64,000 nucleotides of DNA, from the NCBI RefSeq assembly GCF_011602485.2, contig NZ_CP050022.2:2190001-2254000 (forward strand), read 5' to 3'. A model generated the notes under the pieces. That model was given only the letters and a program-made list of their open reading frames with translations. It did not search any database and was not told the origin of the DNA. Below are positions 1 through 13,164 of the stretch, in pieces. The translations under genes were made by a program, and so were the position numbers. Every line of letters starts with the position of its first letter. The stretch's first letter is position 1. This stretch comes from Bradyrhizobium sp. 1(2017) (GTDB taxonomy: Bacteria > Pseudomonadota > Alphaproteobacteria > Rhizobiales > Xanthobacteraceae).

Positions 1-2
1 TG

Positions 3-818
3 GTGCCGGTGGTGCGGCTGTCGGGCGTGATCGGCGCGGTGACGCCTTTGCGACCGGGTATGACGCTCGCGGGTGTCGCGCGCGTGCTGGAGCGGGCGTT
101 TTCCTATCGCAACGCCAAGGCGGTGGCGCTGGTGATCAACTCGCCCGGTGGCTCGCCGGTGCAGTCGCGCCAGATCTATCTGCGCATCAAGCAGCTCGCG
201 GCGGAGAAAAAGCTGCCGGTGTTGATCTTCGTCGAGGACGTCGCGGCCTCCGGCGGCTACATGATCGCCTGCGCCGGCGACGAGATCATCTGCGATCCCT
301 CCTCGATCCTCGGCTCGATCGGCGTCGTCGGCGGCAGCTTTGGATTCCAGGAGGCCATCAGGCGGCTCGGCATCGAGCGGCGCCTCTACACCGCCGGTGC
401 ACACAAGGCGATGCTCGACCCGTTCCTCCCGGAACGCGCCGATGACGTCGCCAAGTTGAAGGCGATCCAGCGCGAGATCCACCAGATCTTCATCTCGCTG
501 GTCAAGGACAGCCGCGGCGCGCGGCTGAAGAGCGACGATGACACGCTGTTCACGGGAGAGTACTGGGCCGGTGAGAGCGCGGTCGCGCTGGGGCTGGCCG
601 ACAGCATCGGCGATCTCCGCTCAACTCTTCGTGCCCGCTATGGCGAGAAGGTTCTCACCCCTGTGATCGCGCAGCCGACCGGCCTGTTGTCCGGCCTGTT
701 GGGGCGGAAATCGCCCGGCGCGGGGCAGCTTTCGGCCCTGGAATCAGCGGCTGGCCTGCCGGACGAGCTGATCTCGGCCGTCGAGACGCGAGCGATCTGG
801 GCGAAATTCGGGTTCTAG
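3..818 (+). CDS. S49 family signal-peptide-peptidase-like serine protease (5' truncated)
   Basis: Membrane-associated serine protease of the SppA/SohB (S49) family, expected to cut peptides or membrane proteins on the periplasmic side. 271 residues are visible. Ser83 in VAASGGYM and Lys135 in GAHKAMLDPF sit 52 residues apart, the spacing known for the Ser/Lys dyad of SohB-type enzymes. The segment VINSPGGSP near residue 45 is the family's substrate-strand motif. The first visible codon is GTG at the window edge and reads straight into conserved sequence, so the true start and N-terminus are probably outside the window. The exact substrate is unknown. Confidence 0.88.
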   Translation: MPVVRLSGVIGAVTPLRPGMTLAGVARVLERAFSYRNAKAVALVINSPGGSPVQSRQIYLRIKQLAAEKKLPVLIFVEDVAASGGYMIACAGDEIICDPSSILGSIGVVGGSFGFQEAIRRLGIERRLYTAGAHKAMLDPFLPERADDVAKLKAIQREIHQIFISLVKDSRGARLKSDDDTLFTGEYWAGESAVALGLADSIGDLRSTLRARYGEKVLTPVIAQPTGLLSGLLGRKSPGAGQLSALESAAGLPDELISAVETRAIWAKFGF

Positions 819-908
819 TGCTCGCGCCTCCGCGCCATTTCGCCCGGGCGGCGCCAATTGCGGCGCAGCTCAGTCTGCGCAACAATGCGCGTGGGGGCTG
901 AGCACTAG
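815..908. repeat. Inverted repeat with 9-bp arms
   Basis: The arms CTAGTGCTC (815-823) and GAGCACTAG (900-908) are perfect inverted copies. They enclose a GC-rich stretch between the peptidase stop codon and the next small gene. It may be a palindromic repeat or a transcript end; there is no T-tract. Confidence 0.5.
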
Positions 909-922
909 ACAAGGATCGACCG

Positions 923-1114
923 ATGCCGCCGTTCGTCGCTTTCGCGGGCGTCCTGGGTGGGCTTGCCGTGGTCCGCTGGGCCTACAAGACCGCCATCCGG
1001 ATCAACCAGGAGCTGGAGGAGATGCGCCTGTCGCGCGTCGCCGAGGCCGCCTCCATGGGGGACATCCAGACCCTGAAGCGTGACCCCGTGACGGGAGCTT
1101 ATCGGCCGGGTTAG
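923..1114 (+). CDS. Small conserved membrane-anchored protein of unknown function
   Basis: A 63-residue protein with one hydrophobic N-terminal segment (about residues 3-20, FVAFAGVLGGLAVVRW) followed by a charged, probably cytoplasmic helix (INQELEEMRLSRVAE) and a C-terminal tail ending in PVTGAYRPG. The start is ATG with only a weak ribosome site (AAGGA about 10 nt upstream). It follows the S49 peptidase on the same strand, but the inverted repeat between them may separate the transcripts. I do not recognise a named family. Confidence 0.65.
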   Translation: MPPFVAFAGVLGGLAVVRWAYKTAIRINQELEEMRLSRVAEAASMGDIQTLKRDPVTGAYRPG

Positions 1115-1134
1115 GGGCCCGCCCTCCGCTCAAT

Positions 1135-1238
1135 CGTCATTCCGGGGCTCGCGAAGCGAGAACCCGGAATCCATCGAACCACGGAGCGAGCGGCGCAAAT
1201 GGATTCCGGGCTCGCCCTGCGGGCGCCCCGGAATGACG
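1135..1238. repeat. Intergenic palindromic repeat (CGTCATTCCGG family)
   Basis: The element opens with CGTCATTCCGGGG and closes with the inverted CCCCGGAATGACG. Inside are smaller inverted pairs such as CCCGGAATCCAT / ATGGATTCCGGG. It fills most of the space between the small membrane protein and glyQ. A short version of the same element is at 33673-33712. Palindromes of this type are dispersed in many copies in Bradyrhizobium-like genomes (recalled, not searched). Confidence 0.8.
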
Positions 1239-1326
1239 GCCAATCCGCCCCCTTCGCCTTGATTCCCACCCCCGCCGTCGATACGGTCCCGCGCGATTCA
1301 ACCCCCCGCGAGAGCCCGATCTGACG

Positions 1327-2262
1327 ATGGACGCCTCATTGCCCGCCCATATGCGCCCGGAACGCTCGTTCCAGGGCTTCATCCTCGCGCTACAGCGGTT
1401 CTGGGCCGAGCAGGGCTGCGTGATTTTGCAGCCCTACGACATGGAGATGGGCGCGGGCACCTTCCATCCGGCCACCACCTTGCGCGCGCTCGGGCCGAAG
1501 CCCTGGAACGCCGCCTATGTGCAGCCCTCGCGTCGGCCCAAGGACGGCCGCTACGGCGAGAATCCGAACCGGATGCAGCACTATTACCAGTTCCAGGTGA
1601 TCATGAAGCCGTCGCCGCCGAACCTTCAGGAGCTGTACCTGAAGTCGCTTGCCGCGATCGGCATCGATTCCGCCCTGCACGACATCCGCTTCGTCGAGGA
1701 CGATTGGGAAAGTCCGACGCTGGGCGCCTGGGGCCTCGGCTGGGAGTGCTGGTGCGACGGCATGGAAGTCAGCCAGTTCACCTATTTTCAGCAGGTCGCG
1801 GGTTTCGAATGCGCGCCGGTCGCGGGCGAGCTCACCTACGGGCTCGAGCGCCTTGCGATGTATGTGCAGGGCGTCGACCGCGTCTACGACCTCAATTTCA
1901 ATGGCCGCGATGGCGATGCCAAGGTCACCTATGGCGACGTCTTCCTTCAGGCCGAGCGGGAATATTCGAAGCACAATTTCGAAGTGGCCGACACCGCGAT
2001 GCTGTTCGAGCAGTTCAAGATGGCTGAGACGGCCTGCCGGAAGTATCTCGAAGCAGGCTGGAAGGACGGCAAGCGCGAGGCGCATCTGATGGCGCTGCCG
2101 GCCTATGACCAGTGCATCAAGGCGAGCCACGTCTTCAACCTGCTCGATGCGCGCGGCGTGATCTCCGTGACCGAGCGGCAAAGCTACATCTTCCGCGTTC
2201 GCGAATTGGCAAAGGCCTGCGGCGAAGCCTGGATGCGTACCGAAGCGGGCGGAGCGGCCTGA
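1327..2262 (+). CDS. glyQ: Glycine--tRNA ligase alpha subunit
   Basis: Catalytic alpha subunit of the alpha2-beta2 bacterial glycyl-tRNA synthetase, which attaches glycine to tRNA-Gly in the cytoplasm. It has 311 residues, close to the usual 290-310. The class II aminoacyl-tRNA synthetase core is clear: residues 15-45 ([14 protein letters not shown]), [19 protein letters not shown] near residue 70, and the C-terminal class II motif 3 region. The glyQ stop overlaps the glyS start by one base, so the two subunits are translationally coupled. Confidence 0.97.
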   Translation: MDASLPAHMRPERSFQGFILALQRFWAEQGCVILQPYDMEMGAGTFHPATTLRALGPKPWNAAYVQPSRRPKDGRYGENPNRMQHYYQFQVIMKPSPPNLQELYLKSLAAIGIDSALHDIRFVEDDWESPTLGAWGLGWECWCDGMEVSQFTYFQQVAGFECAPVAGELTYGLERLAMYVQGVDRVYDLNFNGRDGDAKVTYGDVFLQAEREYSKHNFEVADTAMLFEQFKMAETACRKYLEAGWKDGKREAHLMALPAYDQCIKASHVFNLLDARGVISVTERQSYIFRVRELAKACGEAWMRTEAGGAA

Positions 2263-4361
2263 TGCCTGAATTGTTGCTTGAACTGTTCTCGGAAGAGATC
2301 CCCGCGCGCATGCAGGCCAAGGCGGCCGACGATCTGCGCCGCATGGTCACCGACAAGCTCGTTGCCGAAGGGCTCGTCTACGAAGGCGCAAAAGCCTTCG
2401 CGACGCCGCGCCGCCTTGCGCTGACCGTGCACGGCATCCCCGCACGCCAGCCCGATCTGAAGACCGAACGGCGCGGGCCCAAGGTCGGCGCGCCCGATGC
2501 GGCCGTGCAGGGTTTTCTGAAGGCAACGGGATTGAAGTCGCTGGATGAGGCCAAGATCCAGCGCGACCCCAAGGGCGACTTCTACATCGGATTAATCGAG
2601 AAGCCCGGCCGTGACGCTATCGACGTGCTCGCGGAAATCCTGCCCGTCATCATCCGCACCTTTCCCTGGCCCAAATCCATGCGCTGGGGCGCGCGCTCCG
2701 GCAAGCCGGGCTCGCTCAGCTGGGTGCGTCCGCTGCACGCGATCACCGCAACGTTCGGGCCCGAGACCGAAGAGCCCGATGTCGTGAAGTTCGAGGTCGA
2801 CGGCATCGAGGCGGGCCAGACCACTTACGGTCATCGCTTCATGGCGCCGGCCGCAATCAGCGTGCGCCGGTTCGAGGACTACGAGGCGAAGCTGAAGGCC
2901 GCCAAGGTCATTCTCGATCCGCAGGCGCGCAAAGACATCATCTTCGCCGATGCCAAGGAACTGACCTTCGCACAAGGGTTCGACCTGGTTGAGGATCAGG
3001 TGCTGCTGGACGAAGTGTCCGGCCTCGTCGAATGGCCTGTCGTCTTGATGGGATCGTTCGAACAGGAATATCTCGCGATCCCCGAAGAGGTGATCCGCGC
3101 CACCATTCGCAACAACCAGAAGTGTTTCGTCGTCAGGGATTCCAAGACAGGGAAGCTGACCAACAAGTTCGTCCTCACCGCCAATATCGAGGCGGCCGAC
3201 GGCGGCAAGGTCATTGTATCAGGCAACGAGCGCGTGATCCGTCCGCGCCTGTCGGATGCGAAGTTCTTCTACGAGACGGATCTGAAGACGAAGCTCGAGG
3301 ATCGGCTGCCGAAGTTCGAGCAGATCGTGTTCCACGAGAAGCTCGGCACGCAGGCTGCGCGTATCAAGCGCATCGAGCGGCTCGCAGCCGAGATCGCGCC
3401 GCTCGTCGGCGCCGATGTCGCCAAGGCAACGCGCGCCGCGCATCTGGCGAAGGCGGATCTGCTGACGGAAGTCGTCGGCGAGTTTCCGGAAGTGCAGGGC
3501 CTGATGGGCAGGTACTACGCGCTGGCCCAGGGCGAGGACGCTTCCGTCGCTGCGGCTTGCGAGGAGCACTACAAGCCGCAGGGACCTGCCGATCGCGTCC
3601 CGACCGATCCGGTCAGCGTAGCGGTGGCGCTGGCGGACAAGATCGACACGCTGGTCGGTTTCTGGGCCATCGACGAAAAGCCGACCGGAAGCAAGGACCC
3701 GTATGCACTGCGCCGTGCGGCGCTGGGCGTGATCAGGCTGATTACCGAGAATGCGTTGCGCTTGTCGCTCATGAAGGTGGCGGAGTCCGCACTCGCCGGC
3801 TTACCGGTCAAGCCGGCCGATGCGCAAAAGCTTCCGAGCGATTTGCTCACCTTCTTCGCCGACCGATTGAAGGTCCAGCTGCGCGAGCAGGGTGCGCGCC
3901 ACGACCTCGTCGATGCCGTGTTCGCACTAGGCGGCCAGGACGACCTTCTGATGATCGTCCGCCGCGTCGAGGCACTCGGAAAGTTCCTCGATAGCGACGA
4001 CGGCAAGAACCTCCTCGCCGGCACCAAGCGCGCGAGCAACATCCTCTCGATCGAGGAGAAGAAGGACAAACGCACCTTCGACGGCGCGCCCGATGCCGCG
4101 CTTTACAGCCTCGGTGAGGAGAAGGCGCTTGCGAAGGCGATCGGCGAGGTGAAGGCGGAAGCCAGTGCCGCCGTCGCCAAGGAAGATTTTGCCGCGGCGA
4201 TGAGCGCGATGGCAAAGCTGCGTCCGCCGGTCGATGCGTTCTTCGACAAGGTTCGCGTCAATGATGACGATGCGAAGGTGCGCGAGAACCGACTGAAGTT
4301 GCTGAACGAAATCCGCAGCGCCACGCGTGCGGTGGCGGATTTCTCGAAGATCCAGGATTGA
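2262..4361 (+). CDS. glyS: Glycine--tRNA ligase beta subunit
   Basis: Beta subunit (699 residues) of the tetrameric glycyl-tRNA synthetase; it supplies tRNA-recognition functions and an HD-like domain. The protein begins [18 protein letters not shown], the family's standard N-terminus. The start is the ATG whose A is the last base of the glyQ TGA; an upstream in-frame GTG at 2112 lies inside glyQ and is rejected. The C-terminus contains a DALR-like anticodon-binding region ending near DFSKIQD. It forms an operon with glyQ. Confidence 0.97.
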   Translation: MPELLLELFSEEIPARMQAKAADDLRRMVTDKLVAEGLVYEGAKAFATPRRLALTVHGIPARQPDLKTERRGPKVGAPDAAVQGFLKATGLKSLDEAKIQRDPKGDFYIGLIEKPGRDAIDVLAEILPVIIRTFPWPKSMRWGARSGKPGSLSWVRPLHAITATFGPETEEPDVVKFEVDGIEAGQTTYGHRFMAPAAISVRRFEDYEAKLKAAKVILDPQARKDIIFADAKELTFAQGFDLVEDQVLLDEVSGLVEWPVVLMGSFEQEYLAIPEEVIRATIRNNQKCFVVRDSKTGKLTNKFVLTANIEAADGGKVIVSGNERVIRPRLSDAKFFYETDLKTKLEDRLPKFEQIVFHEKLGTQAARIKRIERLAAEIAPLVGADVAKATRAAHLAKADLLTEVVGEFPEVQGLMGRYYALAQGEDASVAAACEEHYKPQGPADRVPTDPVSVAVALADKIDTLVGFWAIDEKPTGSKDPYALRRAALGVIRLITENALRLSLMKVAESALAGLPVKPADAQKLPSDLLTFFADRLKVQLREQGARHDLVDAVFALGGQDDLLMIVRRVEALGKFLDSDDGKNLLAGTKRASNILSIEEKKDKRTFDGAPDAALYSLGEEKALAKAIGEVKAEASAAVAKEDFAAAMSAMAKLRPPVDAFFDKVRVNDDDAKVRENRLKLLNEIRSATRAVADFSKIQD

Positions 4362-4369
4362 TCGCGTGC

Positions 4370-4490
4370 CCCGGACGCTGCGCAGTGCGCCGCGTCTTCG
4401 CGGCGTGATGCGCCGCAGAGCCGGGGCCCATGCCGGCCGCGTGCTCGGAGCTTCTGGGTCCCGGGTCTGCGCTTCGCTTGCCCGGGACAC
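4370..4490. repeat. Composite palindromic repeat
   Basis: It contains two perfect hairpins: GCCGCG-tctt-CGCGGC (4389-4404) and GTCCCGGG...CCCGGGAC (4458-4488) around TCTGCGCTTCGCTTG. The second hairpin has the same core as the element at 13009-13152. It lies between convergent glyS and the DUF1236 gene. Confidence 0.65.
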
Positions 4491-4507
4491 GAGAGCCGCA
4501 CAAAAAT

Positions 4508-4540
4508 GCCCCGCCCGGCGGGGGGAGAACCGGGCGGGGC
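4508..4540 (-). terminator. Rho-independent terminator for the DUF1236 gene
   Basis: A perfect 11-bp stem GCCCCGCCCGG / CCGGGCGGGGC encloses an 11-nt loop. Read on the minus strand it is followed by ATTTTTG, so it should terminate transcription from the minus-strand gene at 4617-4970. It lacks a T-tract on the plus strand. Confidence 0.75.
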
Positions 4541-4616
4541 CTGATGTCCGATTAACACTGCTCGCGCCAGCCTGATGTGACGCGCCGGACATCTAGTCGG
4601 TTTCAATCGGTTGATC

Positions 4617-4970
4617 TCAGTCCAGCACCTCGACGATGCGGCGCGAACGCGGCTCGACCAGCACCGTCTCTCCGTTCACGACGGTGTAGCGATAGGTGGT
4701 CGCGCCGAAACGTTGCGGCACGTCATAATAGGTGACGCCGCTTTCGGGTAAGGTGGCGCCGACCACCACGCGATCCGGGACACGGAAGGCCGGTACACGT
4801 TGTTCGACGACATATTCGCGGAAAGCCGGCCGCTGTTCGACCGCAATCGACGGGGCGCTGTCGACCACGGCGGGCGCGCGGCCGACGGTAACGCCGCTTT
4901 GCGCCTGCGCCGCAAGAGGCGAGCCGATCGCGGCCGCGAGCGCTGCAAGAGCAAGAATCCTGTTCCGCAT
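4617..4970 (-). CDS. Exported DUF1236-family protein
   Basis: 117 residues with a clear signal peptide (MRNRILALAALAAAIGSPLAAQAQ, cleavage after AQA near residue 22). The mature part has the features of DUF1236: VVVGATLPESGVTYYDVP and YRYTVVNGETVLVEP near the C-terminus. DUF1236 proteins are small periplasmic proteins common in Rhizobiales, with no known biochemistry. I chose the ATG at 4970 because AAGGAG lies 7 nt upstream and the signal peptide begins there; the longer open frame to 5042 has neither. A minus-strand terminator lies downstream. Confidence 0.85.
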   Translation of the reverse strand: MRNRILALAALAAAIGSPLAAQAQSGVTVGRAPAVVDSAPSIAVEQRPAFREYVVEQRVPAFRVPDRVVVGATLPESGVTYYDVPQRFGATTYRYTVVNGETVLVEPRSRRIVEVLD

Positions 4971-5193
4971 GGACAACTCCTTCGACGTGATTTTTCGATG
5001 CGCCAATGGCGCGATCGGTTGCCAATGCATGCGACTTCGCAATGTTCCGGCAAAAGCCCTGCCGCATCAGCGGCAATTTCGGGCAGATTTCGTGGGTGGG
5101 GGAACTCGCACCGGCGTTGCGCGTCTCTACTCGCGGAACCGGGATCGCTATGATCCGCCTGCGATTCGTCTCACCTCCACAGAAAGAAAATTC

Positions 5194-5349
5194 ATGCACA
5201 TCACCGTCGCCCACATTTCGCCGATCCTGTCGTTGATTGCGGGCGTGCTCATCCTGATCATGCCGCGACTCCTCAATCTGATTGTCGCGATCTTCCTCAT
5301 CGTGAACGGCGCGATCGGGCTCGGGCTCCTGAAGTGGCTCCGCTTCTAG
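5194..5349 (+). CDS. DUF3096 family small membrane protein
   Basis: A 51-residue protein that is nearly all membrane: two hydrophobic helices (about residues 9-23 and 27-47) with a short MPRLLN turn, ending KWLRF. Length and sequence match the DUF3096 family of tiny inner-membrane proteins, whose function is unknown. AGAAAGAAAA upstream of the ATG can act as a weak ribosome site. The longer in-frame reading from 4732 runs antisense through the DUF1236 gene and is rejected. Confidence 0.8.
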   Translation: MHITVAHISPILSLIAGVLILIMPRLLNLIVAIFLIVNGAIGLGLLKWLRF

Positions 5350-5447
5350 GCGGTTTCACTTTTCGGAACTGTCCGTCTTGCGCGGGCCCGCCCAAAATGG
5401 TGTAAGGCCCGCGATTTCCCATTCCTCTCGCAGGTTGTGTGCAAGCT

Positions 5448-8375
<2,928 letters not shown>

Positions 8376-8397
8376 GCGACGAGTAGATGTGAATGCG

Positions 8398-8430
8398 AAA
8401 GAGGCGGGGGCAAAACCCCGCCTCTTTTTT
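8398..8430 (+). terminator. Rho-independent terminator of ppdK
   Basis: AAAGAGGCGGGG pairs perfectly with CCCCGCCTCTTT across a GCAAAA loop, followed by further T residues. It starts 22 nt after the ppdK stop codon. Confidence 0.92.
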
Positions 8431-8452
8431 GCGTGCCGCTGCATCCCCGTCG

Positions 8453-8534
8453 TCATTGCGAGCGCAGCGAAGCAATCCAGAATTTCTCCGCAGAGAAAGT
8501 CTGGATTGCTTCGTCGCTTCGCTCCTCGCAATGA
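8453..8534. repeat. Palindromic repeat, TCATTGCGAG family (copy 1)
   Basis: The arms TCATTGCGAG...AAGCAATCCAGA and TCTGGATTGCTT...CTCGCAATGA form a long imperfect hairpin. The same element occurs at 30343-30422 and 46163-46249 in this window. It lies in the roughly 600-base ppdK-hydrolase gap. Confidence 0.85.
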
Positions 8535-8570
8535 TTAGTGTGTTGCGTGCGCAACCGCCACACACTCACT

Positions 8571-8693
8571 GTCATCGCCCGGCTCGACCGGGCGATCCAG
8601 GACTCCGCGGCGTCTGTGCTTGATCCGAGAAGCTGCGGCGTAATGGATGCCCCGTTCAAGTCGGAACATGACAGCGATGGACCCGGCGATGCT
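8571..8693. repeat. Palindromic repeat, GTCATCGCCCGGC family
   Basis: It begins with a 9-bp hairpin ATCGCCCGG-ctcga-CCGGGCGAT (8574-8596) followed by CCAG and a variable stretch. The copy starting at 46008 has the same layout (ATCGTCCGG-cttga-CCGGACGAT). From about 8700 to 8974 I see no further gene or site that I can support. Confidence 0.65.
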
Positions 8694-8974
8694 TTCCGCA
8701 ACATCGGGAACGCACCGCGCGTCCCACAATGATACGCACCGTCAAGAGTTCCTTCACCATTCGCGTTGACCGGTTGTTTACCGCTTCACATAAGTGCGCA
8801 TTCAGCAAGCCGCGCGATTTCCCCGTGAAAACACCTGTGTTCGCTTGAGTGTGCCGTGTGCGCAACGCGGATTAACGCCCCGGCAACCTAAATTAGATAC
8901 TTACGATAAAGATCGAATTGCACGGATGTACTGCGGCTCGATTGTTCTGGCGTAAGCGTAGCGTGAGCGTAACG

Positions 8975-10417
8975 ATGTCAGTGTTGCGTAACCATCCGAA
9001 GGGCGCGCGGTTCGCGTCCTTCGGCATCGGTCTCTGCATCTTCGCATTGATGCCGAGAGAGACCGGCTATCAGGACATTGCCTCGCTGCTGGCGCGCCAA
9101 CCCGGCGTCGCCGAGCGCTGGCAGAAGCAGGTTTATTCCGCTGCGTCCTCCATCCAGCTGGCGACCTACAGCTTTTCCCGTCCCATCGGCACCTCGGTTC
9201 CGCAGAGCGCGATGGTTCGCCTCGCGAGCATTGACGGCCGCGACGTCACCGGCGCGATCAGCCGCAATCCGGCGCTGCAGGCGCCGCCGCGCTACCAGGC
9301 CGCGGATTTTCCCAAGGTCGATCGCTCGATGAAGGGTGATCGCCTCGCGATCGCGACGCCAACGACATCTCCCGATGCGGCCGCGCCGGCCGCAGCGCCC
9401 GCGCCGGAAGACCCCGCGACGTCGAACAGCTCCGTGTTCGGTGCCAAGTCCGCCGCGTTGCCGCAGGCGATGTCGCCCGAATCCGCCGCCGTGCTCGATC
9501 CCGAGCTCCAGGAGGCGCTCCGTGCGCCGCCGCTGCCGCAATACAGCAATGCGCCGCAGGCCAGCGAGGCCGCGCGCGCCTTCGCGGTGCAGCCGCTGGA
9601 AGCGCTCAAGCGTGCGCCGGCCGCGCCCGCGCGTGATCCCTTCAGCGTCAAGACCTCGAATCTGTTCTTCGGGAGCTCCTCGCTCGGCGGCAATCTCGAG
9701 AGCATCGAGAGTTGGCAGCCCGGCGCCGAGCCGCTGATCGTGATGCCCGATCCCGACATGAAGGTGACGGCCTCGCTGCCGCCGCCGACGGCGGATATCG
9801 GCAAGGACATCGAGAGCGGCGAGAGCGTTGCGCCGAAGGGCGAGGTCAACGCCGACAACCAGCGCGCCAAGTCGCCGGCGGAGCGGCTCGCGCTCGACGA
9901 CAAGTCGCGTGCCAAGTCCGAGAAGTGCCTTGCCGAGGCCGTCTATTTCGAATCCCGCGGCGAGGCCGTCCGCGGCCAGATCGCGGTGGCACAAGTGGTG
10001 ATGAACCGCGTCTTCTCCGGCAAATATCCCGACACCGTGTGCGGCGCGGTCTATCAGAACAAGCACCGTCATCTCGCCTGCCAGTTCACCTTCGCCTGCG
10101 ACAACAATACCGATGTCATCCGCGAGCCCGAGATGTGGGAGCGCGCGAAGAAGATCTCGAAGGCCATGCTCGACGGCCAGATCTGGCTGCCCGAGGTCGG
10201 CAAGTCGACGCACTATCATGCCTATTGGGTGCGCCCGTCCTGGGTCGCCGAGATGAAGAAGATGTACAAGACCGGCGTGCACACCTTCTATCGCCCGCGT
10301 GCCTGGGGCGACGGCAGCGAGGTGCCGAGCTGGGGCACGCCCGCGCAGACCGCGGCGCTCTCCGCCGAGCTCGCGCAGGAAGCCAAGAGTTCCGCCGAGA
10401 TGGGCGAGCGCCGTTAG
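8975..10417 (+). CDS. SleB-type cell wall hydrolase with N-terminal anchor
   Basis: Predicted envelope peptidoglycan hydrolase. 480 residues. A hydrophobic signal or anchor segment (about residues 12-27, FASFGIGLCIFALMP) leads into a long, low-complexity Ala/Pro-rich linker. The C-terminal Hydrolase_2 (SleB/CwlJ) domain starts near residue 320 with CLAEAVYFESRGE, contains VAQVVMNRVFSGKYP and CQFTFACD, and ends with THYHAYWVRPSW. The Glu in AVYFESRGE is the expected catalytic residue. In non-sporulating alphaproteobacteria such proteins are thought to remodel the wall. The ATG at 8975 is preferred over an upstream in-frame TTG at 8918. Confidence 0.85.
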   Translation: MSVLRNHPKGARFASFGIGLCIFALMPRETGYQDIASLLARQPGVAERWQKQVYSAASSIQLATYSFSRPIGTSVPQSAMVRLASIDGRDVTGAISRNPALQAPPRYQAADFPKVDRSMKGDRLAIATPTTSPDAAAPAAAPAPEDPATSNSSVFGAKSAALPQAMSPESAAVLDPELQEALRAPPLPQYSNAPQASEAARAFAVQPLEALKRAPAAPARDPFSVKTSNLFFGSSSLGGNLESIESWQPGAEPLIVMPDPDMKVTASLPPPTADIGKDIESGESVAPKGEVNADNQRAKSPAERLALDDKSRAKSEKCLAEAVYFESRGEAVRGQIAVAQVVMNRVFSGKYPDTVCGAVYQNKHRHLACQFTFACDNNTDVIREPEMWERAKKISKAMLDGQIWLPEVGKSTHYHAYWVRPSWVAEMKKMYKTGVHTFYRPRAWGDGSEVPSWGTPAQTAALSAELAQEAKSSAEMGERR

Positions 10418-10432
10418 TGCTCTACAAGAGAC

Positions 10433-10467
10433 CGTCACGGCCAGGACAAGCCCGGCCATGACGTTTT
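10433..10467 (+). terminator. Probable terminator between convergent genes
   Basis: CGTCACGGCC (10433-10442) pairs with GGCCATGACG (10454-10463) with one mismatch, followed by TTTT. It sits between the convergent hydrolase and nadC genes and may serve the plus-strand gene. Confidence 0.55.
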
Positions 10468-10486
10468 GAGCGCGCCCGTGCTCCAA

Positions 10487-11365
10487 TCACGCCTCGATAT
10501 CCAGCGCACAGTCGAAATTCGGCGCCGAATGCGTCAGCGCGCCGGCCGAGGCGTAGTCGACCCCGGTCGCCGCAATCGCCGCGATCGAGTCGAGGGTTAC
10601 GCCGCCAGAGGCCTCGAGTTTGAGCCGGCCCTCGTTGAGCCTCACCGCCTCACGCAGTGTGGCGAGGTCCATGTTGTCGAGCAGCACGGCGTCGGCCATT
10701 CCGGTGGCCAGCACTTCGCGCAGTTGCGCAAGCGTATCGACCTCGATCTCGATCTTGACGAGATGGCCGGCATGGGCGCGGGCGCGCTCCAGCACGGGGC
10801 CGATGCCGCCGGCCGCCGCGATGTGGTTGTCCTTGATCAGGATCGCATCGTCGAGGCCAAAGCGGTGATTGAAGCCGCCGCCGCAGCGCACGGCATACTT
10901 CTCCAGCGCCCTTAGTCCCGGCGTGGTCTTCCGGGTGCAGCAGATGCGCATGTTCGTGCCTTCGGTGCGCGCGACGTAGTCGGCGGTGAGCGTCGCGATG
11001 CCCGACAGGCGGCCGACGAAATTCAGTGCGGTCCGCTCGGCCGTGAGAATGGCGCGTGCCGGCCCCGAGATCGTCAGCACGTGCTGGCCGCGGGCAACAC
11101 GTGCGGCGTCGCGGACATGCGCACGCAGCTCAATATCGGGCGAGAGCTTGTGCAGCGTCGCCAGCGCCAGCGGCAATCCGGCGATCACGCCGGACTGGCG
11201 CGCGACCAGGATCGCCTGCGCCGCCGTCGATTCCGGAATCGTAGCCAGCGAGGTGACGTCGCCGGCACGGCCGAGATCCTCGTCGAGCGCGCGCTGCACG
11301 GCCGCATCGATTGCGAGCGGCGAGAGAAAGGCGTCGGGATAGAGCAGTGAGGTTGCCGTGATCAT
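10487..11365 (-). CDS. nadC: Nicotinate-nucleotide pyrophosphorylase (carboxylating)
   Basis: Quinolinate phosphoribosyltransferase, the third step of de novo NAD synthesis: quinolinate plus PRPP gives nicotinate mononucleotide. 292 residues, the normal length. The signature [20 protein letters not shown] and the following [12 protein letters not shown] are present, as are the phosphate-binding EVDTL and LDNM segments near the C-terminus. The start is ATG with GGAG 7 nt upstream. It lies 10 nt after nadB and is the last gene of the nadA-nadB-nadC operon. Confidence 0.96.
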   Translation of the reverse strand: MITATSLLYPDAFLSPLAIDAAVQRALDEDLGRAGDVTSLATIPESTAAQAILVARQSGVIAGLPLALATLHKLSPDIELRAHVRDAARVARGQHVLTISGPARAILTAERTALNFVGRLSGIATLTADYVARTEGTNMRICCTRKTTPGLRALEKYAVRCGGGFNHRFGLDDAILIKDNHIAAAGGIGPVLERARAHAGHLVKIEIEVDTLAQLREVLATGMADAVLLDNMDLATLREAVRLNEGRLKLEASGGVTLDSIAAIAATGVDYASAGALTHSAPNFDCALDIEA

Positions 11366-11375
11366 GAGAACTCCG

Positions 11376-12986
11376 TCAGGCCATCAGGGGTTGCGCGGTG
11401 CGCGGCATGGGGCGATCGGTGATGCGGTCGGCGACCTCGCGAACTGCGGCGAGCGTGGTCATCGTTCGCCGCGCCAAAGCAGGAACATCCGCCGGATGGT
11501 CGATGCGGAAATGCGCACCGCGGCTCTCGCGCCGCGCCCAGGCCGTGGCGGCTACGAGCAGCGCAGACGTCGCCATGTTGCGCAGCGCGATGCTCATGCT
11601 CTCGCGCTCGAGCGCGGCGAAGCTGTGCACGGCTTCCGCAAGCCCATCGCCCTCGCGGATCACGCCGACGCGCGCGCTCATCATCGCCCGCAACCGCTTC
11701 ATGACCGCAGCATCTGGTGCGGCGCTGGGCGGCGTCACCAATGCGTCGGGGAGCCGTGCCGGCGAGGGGACGGCGCAGCCGGCGATGTCGTCGGCGATGC
11801 GCGCGGCGTAGACCACAGCCTCCAGCAGCGAATTGGAGGCGAGCCGGTTGGCGCCATGTGCGCCGGTGGAGGACACTTCGCCGCCAGCCCAGAGCCCGTC
11901 GATCGAGCTGCGACCGTGCGCATCCACCGCGATGCCGCCCATGTGGTAGTGCGCGGCCGGTGCGATCGGGATGGCCTCGGTCGCGGGATCGATGCCGGCG
12001 GCGATGCAGCTTGCGTGCACGGTCGGAAATTTTTCGGCGAAGCGCGAGCCCAGCGCCTGCCGCGCATCGAGGAAGGCGCCGCGCCCGGCGGCGATCTCGG
12101 CGAACACGCCGCGAGCGACGATGTCGCGCGGCGCGAGCTCGGCGAGCCGATGCCGCGCCGTCATGAAGCGCTCGCCACGGCCGTTGATCAGCGTCGCGCC
12201 TTCGCCGCGCAGCGCCTCCGTCGCGAGCGGCGCGGGATCACGCCCGACCATGATGGCGGTGGGGTGGAACTGAACGAATTCGGGATCGGCGATCACGGCG
12301 CCGGCGCGTGCGGCGATCGCAAGGCCCGAGCCGCCGGCCTCGATCGGATTGGTGGTGACGGCATAGAGATGCCCGAGGCCGCCGGTTGCAAGCACCACCG
12401 CGCGGGCGGCGAGCAGGATGGGCCGTGCGGCCGCGTTGCCCGCCTCACGCAATTGAAGTCCGCTCACGGCGCCATCTTCGGTCAACAGTGTCTCAGCAAC
12501 GAGACCTTCGATGATGCGGATCGACGGTGTCCGGCGCGCCGCCTCGCTCAGCGCCGCGATGATCGCCGCACCCGCCGCATCGCCGCGGACATGCACGATC
12601 CGACGCGCGGAATGGGCAGCTTCGCGTCCGACCGCGAGCCTGCCTTCGAGATCGCGGTCGAACGGCACGCCATAAGCCAGCAGATCGTGAATCCGCGGCC
12701 CGGCCTCGCGCGCGATGCCGAGCGCGACTGCTTCGTCGACGAGGCCGCCGCCCACCGCGACGGTGTCGGCGGCATGCGCTTCCGGCGTGTCGCCTTCGGC
12801 CACCGCCGCCGCGATGCCGCCTTGTGCCCGTGCCGATGATGCGCCCTGTCCGAGCGGCGCGGCCGAGATCAGCGTCACCGGCCGCGGCGAAAGCTTCAGC
12901 GCACAGAACAGTCCGGCAAGGCCGCCGCCGACGATGACGACGTGGTCGGTGTTGCGGGTGAAGTTGTGGATGTTGCTAGTTGTCAT
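11376..12986 (-). CDS. nadB: L-aspartate oxidase
   Basis: FAD enzyme that oxidises L-aspartate to iminoaspartate, the first step of de novo NAD synthesis. 536 residues. The FAD-binding Rossmann motif [18 protein letters not shown] is at residues 15-32, followed by [12 protein letters not shown], and the conserved FVQFHPTA and [20 protein letters not shown] segments of the succinate dehydrogenase flavoprotein superfamily. I chose the ATG at 12986 because AAAGGA precedes it; the longer frame to 13091 runs through a palindromic repeat. Second gene of the nad operon. Confidence 0.96.
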   Translation of the reverse strand: MTTSNIHNFTRNTDHVVIVGGGLAGLFCALKLSPRPVTLISAAPLGQGASSARAQGGIAAAVAEGDTPEAHAADTVAVGGGLVDEAVALGIAREAGPRIHDLLAYGVPFDRDLEGRLAVGREAAHSARRIVHVRGDAAGAAIIAALSEAARRTPSIRIIEGLVAETLLTEDGAVSGLQLREAGNAAARPILLAARAVVLATGGLGHLYAVTTNPIEAGGSGLAIAARAGAVIADPEFVQFHPTAIMVGRDPAPLATEALRGEGATLINGRGERFMTARHRLAELAPRDIVARGVFAEIAAGRGAFLDARQALGSRFAEKFPTVHASCIAAGIDPATEAIPIAPAAHYHMGGIAVDAHGRSSIDGLWAGGEVSSTGAHGANRLASNSLLEAVVYAARIADDIAGCAVPSPARLPDALVTPPSAAPDAAVMKRLRAMMSARVGVIREGDGLAEAVHSFAALERESMSIALRNMATSALLVAATAWARRESRGAHFRIDHPADVPALARRTMTTLAAVREVADRITDRPMPRTAQPLMA

Positions 12987-13008
12987 GGCTCTTTCCTTTG
13001 ATTCCCCT

Positions 13009-13152
13009 GTCGTCCCCGCGAAGGCGGGGACCCATACGCCGCGGCGGAAGTTGTTGCGCGAAGCTGCGTGTTGCCTTTCTTCGTCAAACATCTTCCTGTG
13101 GTTATGGGTCCCGGATCTGCGCTTCGCTTCGCTGCGCTTGTCCGGGACGACA
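13009..13152. repeat. Palindromic repeat between nadA and nadB
   Basis: It starts with the hairpin GTCCCCGC...GCGGGGAC (13012-13031) and ends with a CCCGGATCTGCGCTTCGC...GTCCGGGACGACAC module like that at 4458-4488. It occupies the intercistronic space of the nad operon, so it is probably transcribed and folded between the nadA and nadB coding regions. Confidence 0.75.
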
Positions 13153-13164
13153 CCGAGTGCATTG